A stretch of 51,289 nt of DNA from the NCBI GenBank assembly GCA_017560305.1, contig JAFYOF010000025.1, positions 1-51,289 on the forward strand. The letters are read 5' to 3'. Both the position numbers and the translations under genes were made by a program. Below, piece by piece: positions 1 through 8,194 of the stretch. Origin of the DNA: Alistipes sp. (GTDB taxonomy: Bacteria; Bacteroidota; Bacteroidia; Bacteroidales; Rikenellaceae). Position 1 is the stretch's first letter, and every line of letters begins with the position of its first letter. Under the pieces are notes generated by a model. That model saw only the letters and a program-made list of their open reading frames with translations, did not search any database and was not told the DNA's origin.

Positions 1-141
1 AAGGTGGTGCAGCCCGTAGCACACAACGACCTGCATACACAGGCACTCATAGAGTTTAACCGAATGGTAGTGGAGGATGAGAGGGTAGAGAGCGTGATTC
101 TGCCACTCAGAGATGGAATTAACATCATTAGAGTAAAATAG
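1..141 (+). CDS. O-methyltransferase, C-terminal fragment
   Basis: Only the last 46 codons are in the window; the frame is open from base 1 and stops with TAG at 139-141. The tail reads ...DERVESVILPLRDGINIIRV, which resembles the C-terminus of the class I SAM-dependent O-methyltransferase family (family 3, caffeoyl-CoA-type), where a DxRV...LPxxDGxxxI ending is typical. The catalytic part lies upstream and cannot be inspected. The metallophosphoesterase gene begins one base after this stop codon, so the two are probably cotranscribed. The family assignment rests on the tail only. Confidence 0.6.
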   Translation, partial: KVVQPVAHNDLHTQALIEFNRMVVEDERVESVILPLRDGINIIRVK

Positions 142-142
142 T

Positions 143-1522
143 ATGAAACGACTAACCTTAACACTTGCGACCTTGCTGGCGTGCGCCGTAACCTTTGCGC
201 AGGAGATTCCAGCATACTACTTCGAGAACGGATACCTCGAGGGTAAGATTGAGAAAATCAAGCAGAACATCGAGTCAGCGCAGAGTGGCGTCACATTCCC
301 ATACATCACCGATGGTCACTGGCGCGACAATGGCAAGATGTCGTTCCCGCTCATCAAGCATATCGGCGAGCAGGTGAATATGCCATTTACCGTTTATGGC
401 GGCGACAACATCTTTGCATTTGGCACCAAGGACAGCGCGATGGAGGAGGCAGAGTACTACCTGCAGGTGATGCGCGACTACGGCCGAGTGTATGGCGTGA
501 AGGGTAACCACGACATCACCATCCGCAACGGCTGGCACGACCAGGGTGGCTACACCGCTACGCAGCAGGAGATTTACGACTACACGACACGCCCAATCGC
601 CGATCTTGTGAAGGGCGTAAAGGGCGAGTGCTACTACTATTGGGATGACAAGAAGCAGAATGTGCGTTACATCGCACTCGACCTCTTTGAGAATATCAAC
701 ACCTCAATCAGCTGGGGCGTGAACTACGGCTTCTCGCAGAAGCAGGCTGACTGGCTGGTGAAGAAGGCGCTGAAGTGCAAGGGCAAGACTATCGTGGTCT
801 TCACACACGCGCCAATCGACCCTAAGATGGGCGGTGTAAAGGAGATGAACTTCCTGCACGAGTTGCTTATTGCAATGCAGAATGGCGAGAAATTCTCTCA
901 CAATGAGGGTTTTAAGATTGAGGCAGACTTCACAAAGTGTAACAACACCATTGCCTGCATCGTAAGCGGACACGCTCACCGCGACGAGTCACACTTCGAG
1001 CGTGGCGTGCTCTCGATTGGCACAATCTGCGACGCGTGGTACAACGACGACCCAAAATTCAGGCACCTGCCACGCCAGCGAGGCACAACAAACGAGCAGG
1101 CGTTCGACATTATGACCATCAACACCGCAACAAAGCGCATCCACGCTGTGCGTATCGGTCAGGGCGAGGACAGAGAGTGGAGCTATGCGAAGGAGTATGG
1201 TGGCGAGATTTTGGAGCAGTCTGCAGCTTCATTCCAAGGCGGCGACCTCACATCATTCAGCTACTGGGTGATGAAAAACATCACCTACCCCAAAAAGGCT
1301 ATCAAGAAGAATATACAGGGTAGAGTGGTGCTTTCGTTTGTAGTTGACACGGATGGCACGCTGCCAACAAAGGATATCAAGGTGTTGAAAACACCTCATT
1401 CGATGCTCTCAAACGAGGTGAAACGAGTAATTTACTCTTCGCCCGAGTGGACACCAGGCACAATCAACGAGCATCCAGTCAGGATAAAATACACATTGCC
1501 GATAATGTTTAAATTTCAGTAA
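143..1522 (+). CDS. Exported metallophosphoesterase with C-terminal TonB-C domain
   Basis: 459 residues. A signal peptide (1-19, cut near TFA-QE) sends it to the periplasm or cell surface. Residues ~50-300 show the calcineurin-like phosphoesterase motif series: DGH 57-59, GGDN 86-89, GNHD 121-124, THAP 221-224 and GHAH 276-279, which together provide the two-metal site. The substrate cannot be read from sequence. Residues ~366-459 (YPKKAIKKNIQGRVVLSFVV..DGT) match the TonB C-terminal fold, which in Bacteroidetes is often found at the end of non-TonB proteins. It has no N-terminal TonB membrane anchor or proline-rich linker. The start codon is one base after the preceding methyltransferase stop. 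Phosphoesterase class is secure; the role of the TonB-C tail is unknown. Confidence 0.85.
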   Translation: MKRLTLTLATLLACAVTFAQEIPAYYFENGYLEGKIEKIKQNIESAQSGVTFPYITDGHWRDNGKMSFPLIKHIGEQVNMPFTVYGGDNIFAFGTKDSAMEEAEYYLQVMRDYGRVYGVKGNHDITIRNGWHDQGGYTATQQEIYDYTTRPIADLVKGVKGECYYYWDDKKQNVRYIALDLFENINTSISWGVNYGFSQKQADWLVKKALKCKGKTIVVFTHAPIDPKMGGVKEMNFLHELLIAMQNGEKFSHNEGFKIEADFTKCNNTIACIVSGHAHRDESHFERGVLSIGTICDAWYNDDPKFRHLPRQRGTTNEQAFDIMTINTATKRIHAVRIGQGEDREWSYAKEYGGEILEQSAASFQGGDLTSFSYWVMKNITYPKKAIKKNIQGRVVLSFVVDTDGTLPTKDIKVLKTPHSMLSNEVKRVIYSSPEWTPGTINEHPVRIKYTLPIMFKFQ

Positions 1523-1528
1523 AAGAAA

Positions 1529-1566
1529 AACCACCCAGACCAAAAGGTTTGGGTGGTTACTTTTTA
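1529..1566. terminator. Bidirectional intrinsic terminator
   Basis: The arms AACCACCCA and TGGGTGGTT (with inner GACC/GGTT pairing) form a long stem over an AAAA loop. A T-run follows on the + strand and an A-rich stretch precedes it, so it can stop both the phosphoesterase and the convergent gene ending at 1581. Confidence 0.85.
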
Positions 1567-1580
1567 ATTAGGTATACATA

Positions 1581-3017
1581 CTACCTCATCTCAACCTCGA
1601 TGACACCGAGCGACTGCTTGCCTCGCTGAACGCTGACAAGGTAGGTGCCTTTGGCGGCAGAAGGGTGGAGGTCTATGGGAATAACGACAGGCAAATCTTC
1701 GTTCTCATACTGGGCGGTGTAGTGTACAAGCGACTCTGTGGCAGAGGCGAGTTCCAGAACGCTGACAGAGAGTTTCTTCGCCCCCGAGCGGCAACTATCG
1801 TTACCCAAAATAGTAAAGCGCACCTCAAGGCTTGCGGCATCCTTAATCTGCTGAGCCTCTGTGCCATCAGCATCCAGAGCAACAAGGTCAAGACCACTGA
1901 TTGCAATCGGCACATAGGCATCCACAAGGTCGGGGTTGGCGCGCAACACCTTCGCCGAATGGGCGACAACATTAACTACACCAGCCACTAAATCGGGAGC
2001 ACCGAAACCAAGCATACGCATCAGCATAGCGGTGTCAATATGGTTCAAATCGGGCGCTTTCTTGCCGAACGCCTCCTCCATAATCATCTCAACAAGCGGA
2101 GCATCGAACATCAACTTTGAGGTATCGAAATCGGTGCCGAGCACCTTCTGTATATCGTTCAGACTATAACTCTTACCCTCCCAGGCAAAAGTGCCATCGG
2201 CCTTCACAAGACACATTGTGAGCAAATCAACCGCCTTGCTGTTATCCTCGCGCTTAATCTCACGCACCGACTTGCTCTGCATCTGCTGGACATTGCTCTG
2301 TGTGCGCTTGGGTACAGCCGCCATAAAGACACTGCGCGACACATTGTCCAACTCGTGGTAGGGGAGTGAGAGTACCTGCTCGGCGAGGGCACTACGCCTC
2401 AAATCAAAGCCATCGGCTATGGCGTTGTTTACAGCCTGCGCAACACGCTCAATCTCAGCACCACGCTCGCTGGCGAAGGTCACAATCACGGCATCGTTGG
2501 GTGTATGCTCAAACTCTGTACCATCCTCAAGAACAAAGAGTTGCTTCTCGCCCACCTCGCGGGTCAAGATAAAGTCACAAATGAGATCACTCACTGCATC
2601 CATCTCATTTACAGAGATTTTTTGCGGCGTATCCTTACCAAGTTGCAGGGAAAGGTGGTCGGGAGTTATATCAATACGCAGACGACTCTCCTCGCTGGAT
2701 GTGCCCACCATCTGCTGGCGCGAGATGTGCTCCATAATAGACTTTGAGAGCGACTGCATACGGGCAACGGTCTCGGGTTTATTATTGGCGGCGGCGATGG
2801 AGTACTTGATGCGAGGATTGCGCTGCAACGCCTGCCAGAACTGCTCGGGCACGGCATCCATAGTGGTTGACTCGCCATTGAACAGGACACCATCGTCGGT
2901 CACAACGACCTTTATCTTCTCCTCTGCCTGCTCCTGCGCATAAAGAGTGTGCGGCATTGTAAACCCAGTTACGCACAACAGCAAAAAAAGAATACCTTTA
3001 TAGATAGAAGTTCTCAT
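1581..3017 (-). CDS. Exported protein of unknown function
   Basis: 478 residues. The N-terminus is a signal peptide (charged start, hydrophobic 9-22, cut near LYA-QE), so it is periplasmic or outer-membrane associated; there is no cysteine lipobox. I do not recognise a full-length family. Residues ~34-105 (KVVVTDDGVLFNGE..., then NPRIKYSIAAANN) weakly resemble the periplasmic ExbD/TolR beta-alpha pattern, and ~120-160 may repeat a related strand-helix unit. The last ~90 residues look like a beta-sandwich (many V/L/T alternations ending VSVQRGKQSLGVIEVEMR). It faces the phosphoesterase gene across a shared terminator and stands alone on its strand. A possible -7 box (TATTTTTG on the minus strand, 3030-3023) lies directly before the start. 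Confidence 0.7.
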   Translation of the reverse strand: MRTSIYKGILFLLLCVTGFTMPHTLYAQEQAEEKIKVVVTDDGVLFNGESTTMDAVPEQFWQALQRNPRIKYSIAAANNKPETVARMQSLSKSIMEHISRQQMVGTSSEESRLRIDITPDHLSLQLGKDTPQKISVNEMDAVSDLICDFILTREVGEKQLFVLEDGTEFEHTPNDAVIVTFASERGAEIERVAQAVNNAIADGFDLRRSALAEQVLSLPYHELDNVSRSVFMAAVPKRTQSNVQQMQSKSVREIKREDNSKAVDLLTMCLVKADGTFAWEGKSYSLNDIQKVLGTDFDTSKLMFDAPLVEMIMEEAFGKKAPDLNHIDTAMLMRMLGFGAPDLVAGVVNVVAHSAKVLRANPDLVDAYVPIAISGLDLVALDADGTEAQQIKDAASLEVRFTILGNDSCRSGAKKLSVSVLELASATESLVHYTAQYENEDLPVVIPIDLHPSAAKGTYLVSVQRGKQSLGVIEVEMR

Positions 3018-3090
3018 ACTCTCAAAAATATAATTAATACTCCAAAATCACTGCAAGTTAGGAAAAATATCGACTACTCGCACCCATAAA

Positions 3091-3125
3091 ACAAAAAAAT
3101 CCGATCAGCAAATGCCAATCGGATT
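3091..3125 (-). terminator. Intrinsic terminator of the phosphohexomutase gene
   Basis: Read on the minus strand, arms AATCCGAT (3118-3125) and ATCGGATT (3098-3105) pair perfectly over a 12-nt loop and are followed by a run of seven T (3091-3097). Confidence 0.85.
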
Positions 3126-3146
3126 AGTTTTATCACTCAATAGGTG

Positions 3147-4892
3147 TTACACCAACTTCAAGTCCTGCTTGATAGCCTCCACCTTTGCATCGAGCTTTGC
3201 CAACACCTCGTCGTACTGCTCAACTGATGCCAATGGCTCCTTAACACCGAAGTAGAACTTAATCTTTGGCTCAGTACCTGATGGGCGAACTGATACGATA
3301 GTACCATCGGCTGTAATCCACTGAAGCACATTGCTTGAATCCTGCTCAATAGGTGTCTTCTCGCCAGTGAGAACATTTGTCTCCTCCAGTGACTTGTAGT
3401 CCAACACCTTAACAACCTGTGAGCCAGCCAATGACTGTGGTGCGTTAGTGCGGAAGTCAACCATCATCTGCTGAATCTGCTCGGCACCCTCCTTGCCCTT
3501 GCGGACAACTGATACCAACGACTCACGGAAGAAACCATACTTAACATACAACTGCTGCAACCACTCATAAAGTGTCAAACCCATTGTATCCTTTGCCCAC
3601 GCAGCAGCCTCAGCAGCCAATGCACAAGCCGATACTGCATCCTTGTCGCGTACATAGTCACCAGCCAGATAACCGAAGCTCTCCTCGCCACCGCCGATAT
3701 ACTTTGTTACGCCCTCGTTCTCGCGGATAATCTTTGCGATATACTTGAAACCAGTCAAGCAGTCGTAACACTTAACACCGAAGTGCTCTGCTACGGCGTT
3801 TGCCATCTGTGATGTCACGATGGTCTTTACTGCGTACTGCTTGCCATCAATCTTACCGAGCTCTGCCCAGCGAGTGAGCTGGTAGCTCAACAAGAGTGCC
3901 AATGTCTGGTTACCATTGAGCAATACATAATCGCCTGCACCTGTGCGCAATGCAACGCCCAAGCGGTCAGAGTCTGGGTCGGTAGCCAACACAAGATCAG
4001 CACCCTCAGCCTTCGCCAAGTCGATAGCCATCGACATAGTCTTGCGCTCCTCTGGGTTTGGAGACTCTACTGTTGGGAAGTTACCATCAACAACCGACTG
4101 CTCTGGCACCATTATAACATTGGTAAAGCCGAAGTTCTTCAATGACTCTGGCACAAGACGCACACCCGAACCGTGGAGTGGGGTGTAGACAATCTTCATA
4201 TCGTGGTACTTCGCTACACACTCAGGTGAGAGCTGAACATCCTGCTTGATGCGGTCGAGGTAGATCTGATCGAACTCCTCGCCGAGGATTGTGATGTTCT
4301 CTGGGTTGAGACCCTTCAACACCTGATCGTTTGAGGTAATCTTTGCAACCTCGTCGATGATATTAACATCGTGTGGAGATGTAACCTGCGCACCATCAGT
4401 CCAATAAGCCTTGTAGCCGTTGTACTCCTTTGGGTTGTGAGAAGCTGTAATCACAACACCAGAGTGCAAGCCCAACTCACGGATTGCGAAGCTCATCTCT
4501 GGGGTAGGACGCAATGCGTCGAAGAGATATACCTTGAAGCCGTTTGAGGCGAAGATGTCAGCCACATGCTCGGCAAAGAGGCGTGAATTGTTGCGGCTGT
4601 CGTGTGCCACAGCTACCTTCACCTGCTCGCCTGCGAAGTTCTGCTTCAAGTAGTTAGCCAAACCCTGAGTGGCTGTGCCTACGGTGTAGACATTCATACG
4701 GTTGGTACCAACGCCCATAATGCCGCGAAGACCACCTGTACCGAACTCAAGATCCTTGTAGAAGCTCTCAGTAAGCTCCTGCATATTGTTATCAATCAAC
4801 TCCTTAACCTGCGCCTTGGTTGCCTCGTCGTAGTTACCCTCGAGCCAAGCCTGCGCCTTGGTCAAAACTTGCTGTTCCAAATTGTTTGCCAT
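3147..4892 (-). CDS. Phosphoglucomutase/phosphomannomutase family phosphohexomutase
   Basis: 581 residues counted from the ATG at 4892. It interconverts hexose-1- and hexose-6-phosphates in the cytoplasm. All four active-site loops of the alpha-D-phosphohexomutase superfamily are present: the phosphoserine loop TASHNP (149-154), the metal loop DPDSDR (305-310), the sugar loop GEESFG (401-406) and the phosphate loop RPSGTEPK (536-543). Length and loop spelling fit the long PGM2-like subgroup. The frame is open upstream to an ATG at 4970, but a good promoter -7 box sits at 4948-4955, so the inner start MANNLEQQ is preferred. It could supply glucose-1-phosphate to the rmlA and ugd pathways encoded elsewhere in the window. 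Glucose versus mannose preference is not visible. Confidence 0.93.
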   Translation of the reverse strand: MANNLEQQVLTKAQAWLEGNYDEATKAQVKELIDNNMQELTESFYKDLEFGTGGLRGIMGVGTNRMNVYTVGTATQGLANYLKQNFAGEQVKVAVAHDSRNNSRLFAEHVADIFASNGFKVYLFDALRPTPEMSFAIRELGLHSGVVITASHNPKEYNGYKAYWTDGAQVTSPHDVNIIDEVAKITSNDQVLKGLNPENITILGEEFDQIYLDRIKQDVQLSPECVAKYHDMKIVYTPLHGSGVRLVPESLKNFGFTNVIMVPEQSVVDGNFPTVESPNPEERKTMSMAIDLAKAEGADLVLATDPDSDRLGVALRTGAGDYVLLNGNQTLALLLSYQLTRWAELGKIDGKQYAVKTIVTSQMANAVAEHFGVKCYDCLTGFKYIAKIIRENEGVTKYIGGGEESFGYLAGDYVRDKDAVSACALAAEAAAWAKDTMGLTLYEWLQQLYVKYGFFRESLVSVVRKGKEGAEQIQQMMVDFRTNAPQSLAGSQVVKVLDYKSLEETNVLTGEKTPIEQDSSNVLQWITADGTIVSVRPSGTEPKIKFYFGVKEPLASVEQYDEVLAKLDAKVEAIKQDLKLV

Positions 4893-4947
4893 AGTATTAT
4901 AAGTTTTAATTATTACCCTACTAACCTTTATATCAATTTTTGATAGA

Positions 4948-4978
4948 CAAAAGTAATGCTTTTTTTTCAATTATTCAA
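4948..4978 (-). promoter_or_regulatory. Promoter of the phosphohexomutase gene
   Basis: On the minus strand TTG (4978-4976), 20 nt, then TACTTTTG (4955-4948), matching the Bacteroidetes -33/-7 consensus. The leader to the ATG at 4892 would be about 50 nt. Confidence 0.7.
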
Positions 4979-5060
4979 TATCAGCGAGTTAAAAATTTCG
5001 GCGAAAAAAAGTGTTGTTTCTCTATATACAAAAAAAGAAAAGAAACAAACAAAAATGAGA

Positions 5061-5090
5061 TTGTTTTTGATAAAATTATTCACATCTTTG
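5061..5090 (+). promoter_or_regulatory. dnaA promoter
   Basis: TTG at 5061-5063, 19 nt, then CATCTTTG at 5083-5090 (consensus TAnnTTTG with one mismatch). It predicts a transcript starting near 5096 and a dnaA leader of about 225 nt. Confidence 0.65.
5076..5084 (+). promoter_or_regulatory. DnaA box inside the dnaA promoter
   Basis: TTATTCACA fits the DnaA consensus TTATNCACA exactly and lies between the -33 and -7 elements, overlapping the -7 box by two bases. A bound DnaA would compete with RNA polymerase. No second exact box is seen nearby, so this is more like an autoregulatory site than an origin. Confidence 0.6.
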
Positions 5091-5322
5091 CAGTGTCAAA
5101 GAACAACAATCCGCGACAGGCTGAATTTTGTGAAGGCCGCTTTGTGGAGGTTGGCGGTGATACTTATTTATATAGAGTTTTAGGGGCGGCACAAGCCGAA
5201 AAGCATAAGTCGCTGGGACTCAAACGATAAGTCATCCTTACAACCGAAATCAAGGCTGCTCGGGCAAAACTCGCGCCAAAGATAGCGATATTTTGAAACA
5301 ACGAAGAAGAATTTAGGACGAA
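5091..5322 (+). other. Long untranslated leader of dnaA
   Basis: The whole gap 4893-5322 holds the two divergent promoters and this leader. No convincing gene is present; reading frames over it have no family resemblance and poor start context. The leader contains short hairpins such as CGGC-ACAA-GCCG (5187-5198) and AGTC-GCTGG-GACT (about 5208-5220). I do not recognise it as a known RNA family. Confidence 0.4.
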
Positions 5323-6729
5323 ATGGCAAGCGCATATACAAATACAGAAGTTTGGCAGGTATGTTTGAACCGCATCAAGGAGCAGACCTCACCCGAGGAG
5401 TTCGCGAGATGGTTCGAGCCTATCAAGCCTATCAAGTTTGATGGTACAAACCTTAGATTGATGTTCCCTGACGAGAATAGCATCCATCATATTGAGAAGA
5501 ACTACAAGAAGATTTTTGCGCAGGCGATTATGCAGATGTATGGTCGTCAGACCAAGTTGTCGTGTGCCGTTCCGACCGCAGAGGAGAAGGCTGAGGTGGC
5601 TTCAAACACCGATATTACCGACATCTCGCGCCATGTGGCACAGACCGACACTTCGAACATCAAAAATCCATTCGCTATCCCAGGATTGAAGCGCTTGACC
5701 ATCGACCCACAGCTCAATGCCAAGTACACCTTCTCGACTCACATCGAGGGTGACTGCAACCGTTTGGCTCGCTCGGCGGGTATGACTGTGGCTCTCCAGC
5801 CAGGCTCGTCACCATTCAACCCTTTATATATATATGGTAGCTCAGGTCTCGGCAAGACCCACATCGCTCAGGCGATTGGTCACGAGGTGCGTGAGCGTCA
5901 CCCAGAGTTGCATGTGTTGTATGTGCCTACAAACAAGTTCCAGGCGCAGTTCCAGACAGCATACAAGAATGGCGAAATCAACGACTTCATCCGTTTCTAT
6001 CAGATGATTGATGTCTTGATTATCGATGATATTCAGGAGCTTACAGGTAAGACTGGTACCCAGAATGCCTTCTTTAACATCTTCAACCACCTGCAGCTTT
6101 CTGGCAAGCAGTTGATTCTCACATCGGATAAGCCACCCGTAGAGTTGAAGGATATCGAGCAGCGTCTGCTCACCCGTTTCAAGTGGGGTTTGTCGGCACA
6201 GATTGACACGCCTGACTTTAATACAAAGCTCAAGATTGTACGCACAAAGGCGGAGTCTATGGGCATCCACCTCTCGGAGGATGTGATTAACTACCTGGCA
6301 GATAACATCTCGGCTAACATCCGAGAGATTGAGGGTGCGTTGCTCTCGTTGAAGGCTAACTCATCGTACCTAAACCGCAGATTGACAGTCACTTTGGCAA
6401 AGGAGGTACTGAAGGCGTATGTACAGGTGTCACAGAAGGAGATTTCAGTGAACCGCATCACCGAGATTGTATGTCAGTACTATGAGATTGACGAGAAGGA
6501 CTTCAACTCAACAAAGCGTACACGCGAGGTGGCGCAGGCGCGTCAGATTGCGATGTATCTTGCAAAGCAGCACACCAAATTGCCATTGGCGGCTATCGGT
6601 TCTGCCATCGGCGGTCGTAACCACGCCACCGTGCTCCACTCGTGCAAGAATGTGGTAAACCTCACAGAGACCGATAAGGTGCTCAAGAGCCAACTCGAGG
6701 AGTTGGAGAAGTTGATTGCGAAGGGCTAA
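5323..6729 (+). CDS. dnaA: Chromosomal replication initiator DnaA
   Basis: 468 residues. DnaA binds origin DnaA boxes and, with ATP, opens the duplex and loads the replicative helicase. Domain I is at ~8-85 (WxxCLxxIKEQ..EEFARWF), a linker runs to ~125, the AAA+ domain III carries Walker A GSSGLGKTH (172-180) and Walker B LIIDDIQ (232-238), and domain IV ends with the DnaA signature GGRNHATVLHSC (430-441). Length is normal. The gene stands alone: dnaN and recF are not next to it. A terminator follows directly, and a DnaA box in its promoter suggests autoregulation. Confidence 0.98.
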   Translation: MASAYTNTEVWQVCLNRIKEQTSPEEFARWFEPIKPIKFDGTNLRLMFPDENSIHHIEKNYKKIFAQAIMQMYGRQTKLSCAVPTAEEKAEVASNTDITDISRHVAQTDTSNIKNPFAIPGLKRLTIDPQLNAKYTFSTHIEGDCNRLARSAGMTVALQPGSSPFNPLYIYGSSGLGKTHIAQAIGHEVRERHPELHVLYVPTNKFQAQFQTAYKNGEINDFIRFYQMIDVLIIDDIQELTGKTGTQNAFFNIFNHLQLSGKQLILTSDKPPVELKDIEQRLLTRFKWGLSAQIDTPDFNTKLKIVRTKAESMGIHLSEDVINYLADNISANIREIEGALLSLKANSSYLNRRLTVTLAKEVLKAYVQVSQKEISVNRITEIVCQYYEIDEKDFNSTKRTREVAQARQIAMYLAKQHTKLPLAAIGSAIGGRNHATVLHSCKNVVNLTETDKVLKSQLEELEKLIAKG

Positions 6730-6750
6730 CAGCCACGACAATATTGACTT

Positions 6751-6795
6751 TAGAGGTTGCGTTCCCGGTAGGGTTTGCAACCTCTAATTGTTTTT
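6751..6795 (+). terminator. dnaA terminator
   Basis: Perfect 10-bp arms TAGAGGTTGC (6751-6760) and GCAACCTCTA (6777-6786) are followed by ATTGTTTTT. Confidence 0.9.
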
Positions 6796-6908
6796 ATGGA
6801 TATCTACTTTGGAGGCGGTGGCTTCCGAAAGGTCTTTGCGAGAACCGCCGGCTTGCGACAATCTCTTTTCTGGCGAAAATATTTATTCCGATTTAAGTTT
6901 CTTTTTCT

Positions 6909-6916
6909 TATATTTG
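6909..6916 (+). promoter_or_regulatory. Putative -7 element for the WYL regulator
   Basis: TATATTTG matches TAnnTTTG 26 nt before the ATG at 6942. The -33 position has only a TTC/TTT stretch, so the match is partial. Confidence 0.45.
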
Positions 6917-6941
6917 CATTAACTAAAACCCAACCAAGACG

Positions 6942-7859
6942 ATGGACCAGCCTAAAATTGACCGTATGTTGCGTCTGATGAAGATGCTCACAACAAACAC
7001 ATCCTACTCCGTAGACGCAATCGCAGAGCGACTCTCAATGTCTCGCCGCACCGTATATCGTTACATCGACACCTTCCGCGAGGCGGGCTTCGTGATTAAG
7101 AAGCACGGCAACTTCATCCGTCTGGACAAGGCGTCGCCATACTTCAAGGATATCTCGCAACTCATCCACTTTACCGAGGAGGAGGCCGTTATTCTGAAGC
7201 GTGCCATCGAGAACATTGACGACACCAACCAGCTGAAACTCAACCTCAAACGAAAGCTCTACTCGGTCTACGACAACAAGATTCTGGCCGACACCATCGT
7301 GCGAGGCAGCAACTCGTCGAATGTACATAACATCATCGAGGCGATAGAGTCTCGCCAGCAAGTTATCCTCAAGGACTACCGTTCATCAAATGCGGGTACT
7401 ATCCGCGACCGAGTGGTTGAGCCATTCGCCTTCACAACAAACTATGTGCAGGTGTGGTGCTTCGACACCGAGAGCAAGTCGTGCAAACTCTTCAAACTAT
7501 CGCGCATCGGCTCGGTGGAGATTTTGCAGCAGCCGTGGGAGTGGGAGAGTGAGCACCAGCAGGGTTTCATCGACATCTTCCGTATGCACAACGAGCAGCG
7601 TCACCCGATATGTCTGAAGTTGAGCATCCGCTCACGCAACCTGCTCATCGAGGAGTATCCGCTTGCAGAACAATACCTTACGCCTACCGAGGATGGCAAA
7701 TGGTTGCTCAAGACCGATGTTGCGAACTACGCTGGCGTGGGTCGCTTTGTGGTGGGTCTGATGAGCGACATCGAAATCATTGACAGCCCCGAACTCGAGC
7801 AATACCTCGCCGACTACATTACAAAATATTGGGGCAATATCGTGGGGAAGAAAGAGTAA
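6942..7859 (+). CDS. HTH/WYL-domain transcriptional regulator
   Basis: 305 residues. The N-terminal winged helix-turn-helix (~5-60; SVDAIAERLSMSRRTVYRYI) is of the HTH_11/DeoR-like type, and a WYL ligand-sensing domain spans ~130-215 (VEPFAFTTNYVQVWCFD, with WCF at 172-174 in place of W-Y-L). The C-terminal ~90 residues correspond to the WCX extension of the family. WYL proteins sense small ligands or nucleic acids and often control DNA damage or defence genes, but nothing here points to a target: it is a single gene between dnaA and the sigma factor gene, each with its own signals. Confidence 0.85.
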   Translation: MDQPKIDRMLRLMKMLTTNTSYSVDAIAERLSMSRRTVYRYIDTFREAGFVIKKHGNFIRLDKASPYFKDISQLIHFTEEEAVILKRAIENIDDTNQLKLNLKRKLYSVYDNKILADTIVRGSNSSNVHNIIEAIESRQQVILKDYRSSNAGTIRDRVVEPFAFTTNYVQVWCFDTESKSCKLFKLSRIGSVEILQQPWEWESEHQQGFIDIFRMHNEQRHPICLKLSIRSRNLLIEEYPLAEQYLTPTEDGKWLLKTDVANYAGVGRFVVGLMSDIEIIDSPELEQYLADYITKYWGNIVGKKE

Positions 7860-8194
7860 ATCTCAAAATAAGGTATAATCCTAATTTACATCACAACATA
7901 TCTTCGTGGGTAGCGGGGGTGGCGCTTCGCGCCATACCCGCTTTAGATAGCACCTCGTGAACGAGGTGCATTTACCTAATATTCGCCTTTGTTTGCACAA
8001 CTTTTTTCTCTGCCGCAGGAAAATTTTTCTGCTACAAGGTGCGTTATTTAGGTGGCTTGAGAGAAAAAGTTAAGAAAATATATAAAATATTTTAGCAAAA
8101 GTGAAACAAAAACAGGTCGCTTTGCGTAGTATGATGAAAAGCGAATTCTCTTTTCGTTTAACTCAAGCCAAAGAAGGAATTAAAATATAAGATT
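7860..8194 (+). other. Structured leader region before the sigma factor gene
   Basis: 335 bases without a gene. Two strong hairpins sit at 7912-7969 (listed separately). Downstream, GCAGGAAAA/TTTTTCTGC near 8014-8031 can fold on itself, and ACCTAA (about 7974) can pair with TTAGGT (about 8047). The last 100 bases before the ATG are AT-rich; no promoter matching the consensus well was found. A structured 5' leader for the sigma factor mRNA, or the 3' end of the WYL transcript, are both possible. Confidence 0.4.
7912..7969. repeat. Tandem stable hairpins with tetraloops
   Basis: Hairpin one: AGCGGG and CCCGCT (7912-7917 / 7937-7942) enclose TGGCG/CGCCA around a CTTCG turn. Hairpin two: GCACCTCG (7950-7957) and CGAGGTGC (7962-7969) pair perfectly around TGAA. 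They are 7 nt apart and lack a T-run, so they are not a canonical terminator. Confidence 0.6.

Noticed and set aside
4940..5230. Open frames across the dnaA leader and promoter
   Set aside because: They overlap both promoters, have no family resemblance and contain low-complexity lysine-rich runs.
4893..5322. Chromosomal origin next to dnaA
   Set aside because: Only one exact DnaA box and no box cluster or clear unwinding element; the site is better explained as promoter autoregulation.
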